Below are positions 35,824-43,770 of a stretch of 47,747 nucleotides of DNA, one piece after another (positions within the stretch are counted from its first letter, which is position 1; the number at the start of each line of letters is the position of its first letter). The stretch is taken from positions 1-47,747 of the forward strand of contig JARQWU010000052.1 in NCBI GenBank assembly GCA_040182905.1. The letters run 5' to 3'. The position numbers and the translations under genes are program-made. This DNA comes from Barthelona sp. PAP020 (taxonomy: Eukaryota > Metamonada: BaSk clade). Below the pieces are notes generated by a model. That model did no database searches, was not told the origin of the DNA, and saw nothing but the letters and a program-made list of their open reading frames with translations.

Positions 35824-37476
35824 ATGCCTCCAAAACAAGTTAAACCACGATATATACTTGCAAAACGAGATAATTCAATTGAGTTATTGTCAAAATTATT
35901 ATTATCAACTAAATACATACGATTATCATTGGGCAATTTATTTTCTCTTGAATGTGGTTGTGCTAATATTCAAGAAATGAAAAAAAAAGTTGAATATTTA
36001 ATTGCGGGTGGTCCTTTAACTTTAAATCAATTAACAACATCACCAGAAACGTTTTATGGATTTTGGGGTAAATATTACAATATGTGTACTGGATCTGAAC
36101 CTCATATTAATTATAAATTATTGAAACAAATATTATTTACGTCCAATAGTGAGAATATCACATATATTAGAGATACGATGGTTGATCTAAATACTAATCC
36201 AGCAGCAATTCAATATTCCCAACACAAAGGGGGTAGATCTTATGGAAAAGGGATTGTTTTAAAACGACAAGTCAAGGATGATGATCCACCTGTTCCTTAT
36301 CAACATTTTTCGATTGTTACAAGCTTACTCGATGGGCATTTGATAAGGGCTGGTTTTGATAACAACGATATTTTCCATTTGAAAGGGTCGATTACGGATT
36401 GGCAATGTTCTGAAAAGTGTACAAAGGAAATAACCAATCTTCCAACTGATTTCAGATTCGTAATAGACCCCTTGACTTTACAGGCCGTGTTCCCTTCAGT
36501 TTTTTCCAGACATGTTGAAATTTTAGAAGTTGAGAAGGCTAAACAATTGAAGGAATCATTAAAGAAGAATAAGAAGAAAAAAACGACTCCTTTTGCAAAG
36601 AAAAACGAAGAGCCCAAGAAAATTGGCTTGTTAAGAATCACACAAAAAAGCTTTGAAGAGCCATTTCCTCGGCTTGTAAATGTTGATAGTGTAGAAGAAC
36701 AAAACATGTTATTTTCAAAGTTGCAAAAGGAAAATACCAGTGGAAGTAGAGTTTTTACGCCCAGAATACGTAGTTTAAATGAACCGATTCGACAATACAA
36801 GCATTTGGCAAAGGTTCCTCAAAACCATCGTAAATTTTCGGGATTAAGAGCAGATAGATCTGAAATTACTTGTGCGGAAATTTTCAAGATCAAGGGAATC
36901 GAACCCGAAGTAAAACCTCTTGTTTCCACACCAATATCGTTTATTCCTATTGCAGAAAACAATGATGCAGAATCTGTCACTGAAAAACCTTTTGAATCTC
37001 AATCAGTTGCTTGTGTACCTACTTGGAATCACCCTATTTGTAAAAAATGTGGTAAAGCGTTAAGGCCTCATATCAGATTGTTGAACGACACTTCGTTCTT
37101 TTCGATTGGAGCGAACACCTCCAATAATTGGTTAGAAATGGTCATTAACAGGCTTATTTTAAATGAAAATGAACCTCATCCAGAGATTTTGGTTTTGTTT
37201 GAAATCGGGGTAGTAGATAAGAAGTTACGCATGATGAATGAACTGATATTAGAAAGACATGAATTTGTGTTTTTAGTTCGAGTAAATTCTGTAGATTCAG
37301 GTGTTCCTGAAGAGTTTGCTGGAAGGTGCATTTCCATTGATATGAAAATTGAAAAACTATTTCAAGAGTTGTTGCACACAATGAATGACCTTGACAGCTA
37401 TGTTCCTGAGAATGAAGTTAGTTCATTGCCTTTGAATGTTACAAATACAATTCCTGGAAAAAAAAGGTTGGTCTGA
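35824..37476 (+). CDS. Divergent sirtuin-like protein, probably inactive, with split zinc module
   Basis: A 550-residue protein. SIVTSLLDGHLIRAGFDNND near residue 165 corresponds to the TQNxDGLHxRAG stretch of Sir2 deacetylases, followed by the equivalent of ELHGS (IFHLKGSI) and a cysteine pair (CSEKC near 195). A second pair (CKKCGKALRPHIRLL near 406) matches CPKCGGLLRPDIVxFGE. In classical sirtuins the two pairs are 15-20 residues apart; here about 200 mostly polar, Lys-rich residues intervene. The substrate Asn of QNxD is replaced, the catalytic His position before GS is Lys, and no N-terminal GAGxS NAD motif is visible. NAD-dependent catalysis is therefore unlikely. The final part (EILVLFEIGVVDKKL) may be the remaining Rossmann strand set. 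It may act as a binding protein. Confidence 0.6.
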   Translation: MPPKQVKPRYILAKRDNSIELLSKLLLSTKYIRLSLGNLFSLECGCANIQEMKKKVEYLIAGGPLTLNQLTTSPETFYGFWGKYYNMCTGSEPHINYKLLKQILFTSNSENITYIRDTMVDLNTNPAAIQYSQHKGGRSYGKGIVLKRQVKDDDPPVPYQHFSIVTSLLDGHLIRAGFDNNDIFHLKGSITDWQCSEKCTKEITNLPTDFRFVIDPLTLQAVFPSVFSRHVEILEVEKAKQLKESLKKNKKKKTTPFAKKNEEPKKIGLLRITQKSFEEPFPRLVNVDSVEEQNMLFSKLQKENTSGSRVFTPRIRSLNEPIRQYKHLAKVPQNHRKFSGLRADRSEITCAEIFKIKGIEPEVKPLVSTPISFIPIAENNDAESVTEKPFESQSVACVPTWNHPICKKCGKALRPHIRLLNDTSFFSIGANTSNNWLEMVINRLILNENEPHPEILVLFEIGVVDKKLRMMNELILERHEFVFLVRVNSVDSGVPEEFAGRCISIDMKIEKLFQELLHTMNDLDSYVPENEVSSLPLNVTNTIPGKKRLV

Positions 37477-38096
37477 CATTGTTTTGTAAATAGTTTTTTG
37501 TTTTTCCTTTATCCAAAACTCTCTATACTTGAGACTAGTGTGATTGGTGTTTTTGGTGATTATTTATCAAAAGAGATGAATTTATTTGGAGAGAAAGGAA
37601 GAGGGAGGTGAGATTCATTTTAGGAACATCTCAGCCCTGATGCTGTCATTTCATAGGCTCTCTAGAGGTGAGAACTGTCGTATGTTATATGGGCAAAATC
37701 ATTACATGTTTAGTTGTTCGAAAGAGCAAGAAGACTTTGCTTATTTTGAAATTTATCTTAAATGTACAAGTCTTTTTTGCTGTTTGCTTGTAAAGTTGAC
37801 ATAAATCACTTTGTGACTCTATCTGCTATCTTCTTTTTTCTTTTCTTCTGAGGGCACTTTTGTCACTTTGCAACAAAAGTTTTGATAATCTTTGGGCAAA
37901 CAAACAAAAATTAACCTATAAATTTATAAAGACACAAAACAAAAAGAAAAACAAAAAGAGTTTCAATTCATTGATTGTCAACCATAGAGGCATCAACGCT
38001 CAGCCAGCAAAAATCGTAAAGTCATGCATTTACATGATGATAAACACACACAAAAAGAAAACGTTTGAAAAGAACAAACATTAGTGTTAATCACAA
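37477..38096. other. Intergenic region between convergent genes
   Basis: 620 bp between the 3' ends of the sirtuin-like gene and the PDI-like gene. Two short frames (to about 75 codons) look like chance frames. Nothing else is seen. Confidence 0.5.
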
Positions 38097-39320
38097 TCAA
38101 TCACTTTCATCGAAATCACTTTCAAAGCTTGAATCATATAATGTGTCTGCTTCTGCTTTTTCAACAGCTTTATTTTTCAATTTAGTTAAAGAGGAGAAGG
38201 ACAACAGTGCAACAAAAGAAACCAAAGATAAACCAGATATGACCATTAAAAAAAGGTAAAAGATTGGGTTATCCAAAACAAAAGCCCTGATGGAGATAAA
38301 TATGGAGGGTTTTTCTTCTTTGCCAAATGGTTTCACCTGGCCAATGGAAATTTTGGGCAAATCACTTAGATTTAAACCTTTGAATTTCCAAAAAATGTCA
38401 TTTTGAAGGTCAATGACAATTGTAACAGGAAGTTCTGCAAATTTTATGTTTAAAGTTTGAAAAAACTCAAAGGAGAAAGGCTTAACCAAAAAAGTGAAAA
38501 AGTACGATGATGAAAATTGATTCAGGAGATTCAAAAAGTTTTTGTCAAGAAAAGATGTATCATTAGCAACAAATACGACCAGTTTTTTATTTAAATTTGC
38601 CAAGTTTTTGTAGGTGGTAGGATTAAATTCGCTAACCAAAGGAAATAAATTTTTTATGAAAAAATTTCGAAAATCTTCAATTTTTGCTCGTTTTTTTACA
38701 TTTTTCAGCATTTTATTTTCAAATTTTAAACTGTATTCTTCCTTATCATTTTGCCTTTTCAAAAGAATATCATTGGCAGTACAATTTGTATTACGTGAAG
38801 AAATAATTAAATGTTGATGATATCTTCGAGCAATTTTTAACAACTCTTCAAGAAATATATCATCTCCCAAATCACAAATAACAAACTCAACCTTCCTTTC
38901 AACCCCAATTTCTCTGCTGTTATTTTGCTTTTGTATTTGAGTGTTTTCAATCTCTTCACAAAATTTAATCAAAGACTCAATCGTTCTTTCACCATAATAA
39001 TTAAAACTTTCAGAACCATTAATAAACACAAAATAAGGTTGTATAGTCTTACTATTTAATGAATATTTCTTTACAAGTCTTTTATTTTCATTAATATTTA
39101 CATAACATGGTTTAATACTCATATTTTTTAATTTTTTATCCAAATTCATATATTCAGTTTTAAATGTTTGATTTTGAATACATGAAGACGATTCAAACAT
39201 GACTATACAAGGGCTATCAAGTAATAAATTCATATTGTTTTTTGTAATTTCAATCACTTCGCATTTCACTAATGAAATAATAAATAAACATATTATACAC
39301 CATTCAATTGATAATTTCAT
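38097..39320 (-). CDS. Membrane-anchored PDI-family protein lacking CXXC
   Basis: A 407-residue protein with a signal peptide at residues 1-20 (MKLSIEWCIICLFIISLVKC). A first thioredoxin-like domain follows: SPCIVMFESSSCIQN sits where WCGHC would be, so the redox pair is missing, while QPYFVFINGSESFNYYGERT retains the cis-Pro strand and the YxGxRT motif of PDI and TMX proteins. The central region (about 140-300) probably holds one or two more thioredoxin-like units. A single membrane helix lies at about 352-378 (IFYLFLMVISGLSLVSFVALL), followed by a cytosolic acidic tail ending ESDFDESD. The layout is that of TMX3-like ER proteins. Without Cys it would be a chaperone or scaffold rather than an oxidase. 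Confidence 0.78.
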   Translation of the reverse strand: MKLSIEWCIICLFIISLVKCEVIEITKNNMNLLLDSPCIVMFESSSCIQNQTFKTEYMNLDKKLKNMSIKPCYVNINENKRLVKKYSLNSKTIQPYFVFINGSESFNYYGERTIESLIKFCEEIENTQIQKQNNSREIGVERKVEFVICDLGDDIFLEELLKIARRYHQHLIISSRNTNCTANDILLKRQNDKEEYSLKFENKMLKNVKKRAKIEDFRNFFIKNLFPLVSEFNPTTYKNLANLNKKLVVFVANDTSFLDKNFLNLLNQFSSSYFFTFLVKPFSFEFFQTLNIKFAELPVTIVIDLQNDIFWKFKGLNLSDLPKISIGQVKPFGKEEKPSIFISIRAFVLDNPIFYLFLMVISGLSLVSFVALLSFSSLTKLKNKAVEKAEADTLYDSSFESDFDESD

Positions 39321-39898
39321 TATGAAAAATGGAAAAAATTATTCTCTTTGCAAAATTATACAATACACCATAGTTTTAATATTTATGTCATTTTGTTTTA
39401 TATTTCTTATTTATCAATGATAATAAACAATTTTTTTCACATATTATTCAGTTTCAATGTCAAAATCAAAACTTGTCAAGTTAGTAATTATGGTCCTCTT
39501 CAAATATTTATTAATAATTACCAAATATATTTGTATTAAGCACAAATCAATACTTTTTATGTAAAAAAAAGAAACTTATTAAACAGTAATACTTAAAAGA
39601 AGCAAAACAGGTTATTTCTAAAAATTCAATCAGCAAGTTTGATATTTAACAACAACTAAATCAAATAATCTAAAGAAATTGTTTCAATAAAGGAGCTTTT
39701 TTTGGACAAAACAACATCAAATCTTCAAACAATTTTATTTTTTATTTGTTGTAAATCACTGTAAATATGAATTTGAAAGAAGTTAAAAATAACTCGTTTA
39801 GAAATTCTTGTACTGCTGAAAAAAAAAACGAAGCACTTGCTTGACTTTCAATTTTTATCAAATTCCTTTTTGTTTTTAATATTATGTAGTTAATTTTA
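39321..39898. other. Divergent intergenic region
   Basis: 578 bp between the divergent starts of the PDI-like gene and the EF-hand gene. AT-rich, with small chance frames. It must hold both promoters, but no motif stands out. Confidence 0.5.
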
Positions 39899-40291
39899 AT
39901 GATTGTTATGTCAAAAATAAGAGAAACAAATAATAATGATCAAACAATTAATGTTGCAGAACATATGTTTCATCTGTTTGATTGCAATTCTTGTGATGGT
40001 ATTATAACTTCTGAAGATTTATCAATTTATTTTACCAACTGCAAATTTGATTGTACAATTGATCTTCAACAATTTGAAGATATTTGTTCTTTGGAAGGTA
40101 ATTGTTCCTTTGAAGATACCCTATTAGAACTTTTTAAATTGTTAGATGTAGATAATGATAAAAAACTCTTAAATGTAGATGTTTGGAGTTTTTGTTCATT
40201 TTTAGGTATTAGTCTTGAAAAATTCATGGGAGATCATGTAACTTTAGATTATAAAGAGTTTAAAGCTCAGCTATATTCTTCTTTATTATAA
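39899..40291 (+). CDS. Small EF-hand protein
   Basis: A 130-residue protein starting at ATG 39899; ATG 39908 (MSKIRETN) is an equally good start. Residues 25-42 (FHLFDCNSCDGIITSEDL) form a degenerate EF-hand loop. Residues 93-105 (FKLLDVDNDKKLLNVDVW) have Asp at loop positions 1, 3, 5 and 12 and could bind calcium, although Gly6 is Lys. The arrangement resembles the calmodulin/centrin superfamily but is too short and divergent for a named call. It is 102 bp upstream of the TIPIN-like gene on the same strand. Confidence 0.75.
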   Translation: MIVMSKIRETNNNDQTINVAEHMFHLFDCNSCDGIITSEDLSIYFTNCKFDCTIDLQQFEDICSLEGNCSFEDTLLELFKLLDVDNDKKLLNVDVWSFCSFLGISLEKFMGDHVTLDYKEFKAQLYSSLL

Positions 40292-40393
40292 AAAAATGTA
40301 TTGTTTTATTGTTGGATAACTTTTTTCTATTTAATATTGATAATAATAAGCCCTTTTTAGAAAATTTATGCAATATAACAAAACTGAAAAAAG

Positions 40394-41173
40394 ATGAATG
40401 ATAGTATGAAAAAGGGTTTCCTTCAAAAGAAGCGACCAATGAAAAATATTGAAAAACCGAAACAAAAACCTTCAAATTTGAAAAAAAAAGATAATATTAA
40501 ACAAAGATTATTAAGAGAAGATATTGGATTACCCAAATTAATGAATGAATACAAAAATCTTCAAATAAAAGGTACAGAAAAAAATGCATTGGAAGATTTG
40601 AGTTCAATTTTGAGTTATTTAAAACAATGGGCAGCAAATTGCAATCCTGCGTTTGTTGGAAATTTTTCAGATTATCTTCAAAAGGTGTCCAATTGTTACA
40701 ATCAAGATTTAGCATTTAGAGATAAAGTTGCTACTTTAATGCATGAGGTAGGAGGTTATAGATTTGCTGATGAAGAAGAAATGGAAGAGGCAGAGGAGAT
40801 GGAGTTGGAAATTGATGAAAGAGATTTAGTTAATGCGGGTCGAATCAGGTTGCAACATGTAGACAGAATGGCTAATTCTAAAAAAACTCCAGAATTTCCT
40901 TTTGTTGAAGAAGAAGAGGAAGAGTTTATTGAAAGCGATTATGAATATGATGTAATTGGTGAAAACACTCCAAATACAATTCAAACATCATCTGTTGGAA
41001 TGTCCACTGAGATGGATGAACAAGATTTAGCTATTCGAGGATTTGAAGCCATTATGAACGATGTAAATATTGAAAATATTTTTGATGAACAAGAAAGAGA
41101 AATTGCAGTATTTGAAGCCCTACAGAATCAAAAGAATGATAGTGATGATGATGAATTGGAGGCTTTTAATTAG
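40394..41173 (+). CDS. TIPIN/Swi3/Csm3 replication-fork protection factor
   Basis: A 259-residue protein. Residues 35-110 match the Swi3 domain: LLREDIGLPKLMNEYKNLQI corresponds to LLxExGLPALRxxFxxxKF, KGTEKNALEDLSSILSYLKQ to KGKGHEAEDLxxLLxHxEHW, then WAANCNPAF and FSDYLQKVSNC to LFPxxxFEDFLExVExL. The rest is acidic and probably disordered (EEMEEAEEMELE, then a DSDDDELEAFN end). TIPIN pairs with TIMELESS at replication forks and helps checkpoint signalling and fork stability. The basic N-terminal tail is typical. It is convergent with the following tail-anchored gene (84 bp). Confidence 0.75.
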   Translation: MNDSMKKGFLQKKRPMKNIEKPKQKPSNLKKKDNIKQRLLREDIGLPKLMNEYKNLQIKGTEKNALEDLSSILSYLKQWAANCNPAFVGNFSDYLQKVSNCYNQDLAFRDKVATLMHEVGGYRFADEEEMEEAEEMELEIDERDLVNAGRIRLQHVDRMANSKKTPEFPFVEEEEEEFIESDYEYDVIGENTPNTIQTSSVGMSTEMDEQDLAIRGFEAIMNDVNIENIFDEQEREIAVFEALQNQKNDSDDDELEAFN

Positions 41174-41257
41174 TTAAACAAAATAAATAATAAATAGAAA
41201 CATTAGAAGACATTTATTTTTCAATTATTCATTTTCCTCTTTTTAATGGTTTTACAG

Positions 41258-41557
41258 TCACAATTCAAAGTTTAAAGAAGCCCATTTATAAATAATGAAT
41301 ATAAATCCAGCTAAAATTCCAACAGCTATCAAAAATAAAATGCAAGAAAGGTCAAGATCCTGTCTTTTTTTACTTTTAGAAGTAAATTCCTTTTTTGGAG
41401 CTTGTTCTGTATGTCCTTTGAATCCGTAAAGTGCTTTTTGTCGTGAATTTGGCTCAGATAATTTGATTTCAACATCGATACCACTGTTTTCTTCATCTAA
41501 CAAACTTTTGTCCAATGAATCATTATTATCCTTTAACTTTAATTGCTTAGAAATCAT
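41258..41557 (-). CDS. Small tail-anchored membrane protein, unknown
   Basis: A 99-residue protein starting at ATG 41557. A polar, charged N terminus (residues 1-65) is followed by one membrane helix at about 69-91 (LSCILFLIAVGILAGFIFII) and a short tail (YKWASLNFEL). There is no signal peptide, so a tail-anchored topology in the ER or Golgi is likely. NSRQKALYGFKGH near the middle might be a conserved motif, but I do not recognise the family. It lies 84 bp downstream of YIF1 on the same strand. Confidence 0.7.
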   Translation of the reverse strand: MISKQLKLKDNNDSLDKSLLDEENSGIDVEIKLSEPNSRQKALYGFKGHTEQAPKKEFTSKSKKRQDLDLSCILFLIAVGILAGFIFIIYKWASLNFEL

Positions 41558-41641
41558 TCAAATCGAAAACAAACAATTGATATAATGAAATAAACAAATA
41601 AAAAATTCAACAAAAACAAAAAACAAACATTTCTTTACTTT

Positions 41642-42367
41642 CTACACACAAGTTAAACAAAGTGCAATGACATTAAGTACACAAATTAAATGAAATGCAA
41701 TTGTTGCCGGTTTTTTCATGGATGAACTGGAGGTTTCGTGCAAGACTCTAAAAATGAAATAATAAGAAACTGCACAACAATAAATCAAAACAACCTTATT
41801 CAAAATAAATGAAATATTACTTCGAAATAGAAAACTGTTTATTATCCTAAAACCTCGATATATTGAAGGGAATATCAAACGATAATTCAACAGAGCGAAT
41901 AGATCCAATACAGTAAAAGGAATGCTGAAGACATAGAGAATAAGTTTTGAAAATATGATTTGAATCACGGCATATAAGAGGAAAAACGAACTAATTTTCC
42001 CAAAATCCATAGAAAACGAACTGGAAGGTGAATTTAAAGCGACTTCCAAAGAAGCTAAAATAACAGTTGCAACATGAAATATTAAAGGTATATATAGATC
42101 GGGAGCATGTATATCATCCTTTGGCGGTTTATAGCCTGATTTATCATGTTGTGAAGAGACATTTGTTTTGGTTCTTCGCCAATTTTTTACAAGAAAAGGA
42201 AATAATAATATCTTTGATTTATTAATCAAATATGTATCATTAATATCAAAATAATAATGCAAAGTACGGAATCTCTGAAAAAATCCACTCATTCCATTAA
42301 TTAATTTCGATCCAATCGAGTGAGTTGCTACATTTGATAATGGATCTGTTAAAGAAAATACATCCAT
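41642..42367 (-). CDS. YIF1: YIF1 homologue, ER-Golgi transport
   Basis: A 241-residue membrane protein. LHYYFDINDTYLINKSKILL and FPFLVKNW correspond to the RYYFxVDTxYVxxKLxxLxFP segment of YIF1A/Hrf1. DDIHAPDLYIPLIFHVATVI matches the diagnostic DLNAPDLYIPxMAFITYVL at the start of the membrane domain. Four to five hydrophobic helices follow to the C terminus. YIF1 forms a complex with YIP1 and Rab-type GTPases in COPII transport. The human protein is 293 residues; the difference lies mostly in the cytosolic N terminus. The start is 85 bp from a divergent small gene. Confidence 0.92.
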   Translation of the reverse strand: MDVFSLTDPLSNVATHSIGSKLINGMSGFFQRFRTLHYYFDINDTYLINKSKILLFPFLVKNWRRTKTNVSSQHDKSGYKPPKDDIHAPDLYIPLIFHVATVILASLEVALNSPSSSFSMDFGKISSFFLLYAVIQIIFSKLILYVFSIPFTVLDLFALLNYRLIFPSIYRGFRIINSFLFRSNISFILNKVVLIYCCAVSYYFIFRVLHETSSSSMKKPATIAFHLICVLNVIALCLTCV

Positions 42368-42452
42368 ATCGATTAATCAAACAAAACAGAAAAAAAAATA
42401 TGAAAACAAAAAAAAACCATGACTTCATTTTTAATTTTTAACATTTATTTAG

Positions 42453-42791
42453 ATGAAAGCAGAAGATGTTTTAGCTGAACAACAAATGGCAAATGAAACC
42501 ATTAAAATGATGGTTAATCAAATTTCAAATTCATTATTAATAGGTTATGGTAATGGTATCACTCAAAACACTTCAATTCAAGCAAATTTACCAGATTCAT
42601 GTTTTGAATATACTGTTTTATCTGACGTAAAAAACACTTTTACAGAAGAAAGCATTGCAGATATGAAAAAACGATGTGATAATTTATATGAATCATTATT
42701 ACATGCAAAACCTTTTGGACCTTATCATAATTATAGTCAATCAAAAGATTTCAACAATGAATTTCACATTGATATGTTTACCAAAAAATGA
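42453..42791 (+). CDS. Small hypothetical protein
   Basis: A 112-residue protein starting at ATG 42453 (MKAEDVLAEQQMANETIKMM). It is predominantly helical and soluble, with a helix in residues 1-30 and another at 65-85 (EESIADMKKRCDNLYESLL). It shares an 85-bp divergent promoter region with YIF1, a pattern typical of real genes here. I recognise no family. Confidence 0.6.
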   Translation: MKAEDVLAEQQMANETIKMMVNQISNSLLIGYGNGITQNTSIQANLPDSCFEYTVLSDVKNTFTEESIADMKKRCDNLYESLLHAKPFGPYHNYSQSKDFNNEFHIDMFTKK

Positions 42792-43095
42792 TATCATTTT
42801 AACAGCAATGACAAACAAGAAGCTCTTAAGAATTTTTAAATATGAATTGTTTGGATCATCAAAAAATTAAAGCATTGGTTTTCACCTCCAATTTTTAGTT
42901 TATTCAGCAGGCAAGTTTTTTTCTTTCTTTGGGTTGTCAATTCGTAGAGACAATGTTAAATCAACCATTGTAAGTGGTATTGTAAAAATGTAAAAACAGT
43001 ATTGAAAAGAACAACTTTTTTTTGAGGGATTTTCCACCATTTTGTTCGTTGACATCAACAAGATCCCAAACGTAATCAATAATTATCATATATTT
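42792..43095. other. Short spacer at the left edge of the decayed island
   Basis: 304 bp of AT-rich sequence between the small gene and a run of broken minus-strand frames. I see nothing in it. Confidence 0.4.
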
Positions 43096-43328
43096 CTAAA
43101 AATTTATTTTAAACATAGATTTCACATTCTTAAAAGCCTTTAAAATATGGTCTTCGTTTATAACTACACAATCTTTTTTTAATGCATATTGTGAGGCGCG
43201 TTTTATAATTCCCATCAATTCGGCGCCTGTATAATTTCGCGTGTTCGCGGCCAATTTTTCGATGTTAAAACATAGTTCCGATTCATTTAAATTTCGTTCA
43301 TAATTTTCAACAAATTTGGAAACATTTT
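43096..43328 (-). pseudogene. Fragment of an NSF-type AAA ATPase
   Basis: About 78 codons on the minus strand without an ATG. FNIEKLAANTRNYTGAELMG followed by IIKRASQYALKK matches the C-terminal helical lid of the first AAA domain of NSF (vesicle-fusing ATPase), where ELAAxTKNFSGAEIEGLVxxA is typical. HILKAFKNVKSMF corresponds to the end of the lid. The Walker motifs and everything upstream are missing, and the preceding frame is unrelated. It is either a broken copy of the host gene or a remnant of an element that carried an NSF-like gene. Large DNA viruses of amoebae can carry AAA genes of this kind, but the sequence cannot decide. Confidence 0.7.
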
Positions 43329-43723
43329 TCAATTTCTATTTTTAAAATTAACAATGTTTCTAACAAAATCATTAATGTTAAATTTTGATGTAAACCATGC
43401 ATTATGGTTTTCGTCCGATAATCTCCATTCTTTAGGGACAAAATCATATCTATGATTCAGATGACCAGCCATAAACGATTGAACACAGTAACCACAATAA
43501 TTTTGTAAGAATGGGCAATGATATAAACATTTTGGTATGTTGATCAAACGCGTCTCTCTCGCTAAATACATCGCAAAAGTATCACCATAGGATTGGTAGT
43601 AATTGGATTATTATATATGAATTCTATCTTGTTACCAGAGTATTTGATGTCGTAACAATCTAATGCGTGCATATATCGTTTATGGCTTTGAAAGAATATT
43701 GTAAATTCCTCTAATGTTTCCAT
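43329..43723 (-). pseudogene. Small frameshifted gene in the decayed island
   Basis: On the minus strand an ATG at 43723 opens METLEEFTIFFQSHKRYMHA, which runs 53 codons to a TAG at 43562. The neighbouring frame opens at about the same point (YGDTFAMYLARE) and runs through KCLYHCPFLQNYCGYC to a TGA at 43329. A single-base shift near 43590-43600 would join the two into about 130 residues. The second half is rich in Cys, Trp and Tyr and looks like genuine protein. I do not recognise it. It overlaps the NSF-type fragment frame by a few bases. Confidence 0.55.
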
Positions 43724-43770
43724 TTAAATAGTTTTAATATTAAAAAATCATTTTTGCATCACAAGTATTT

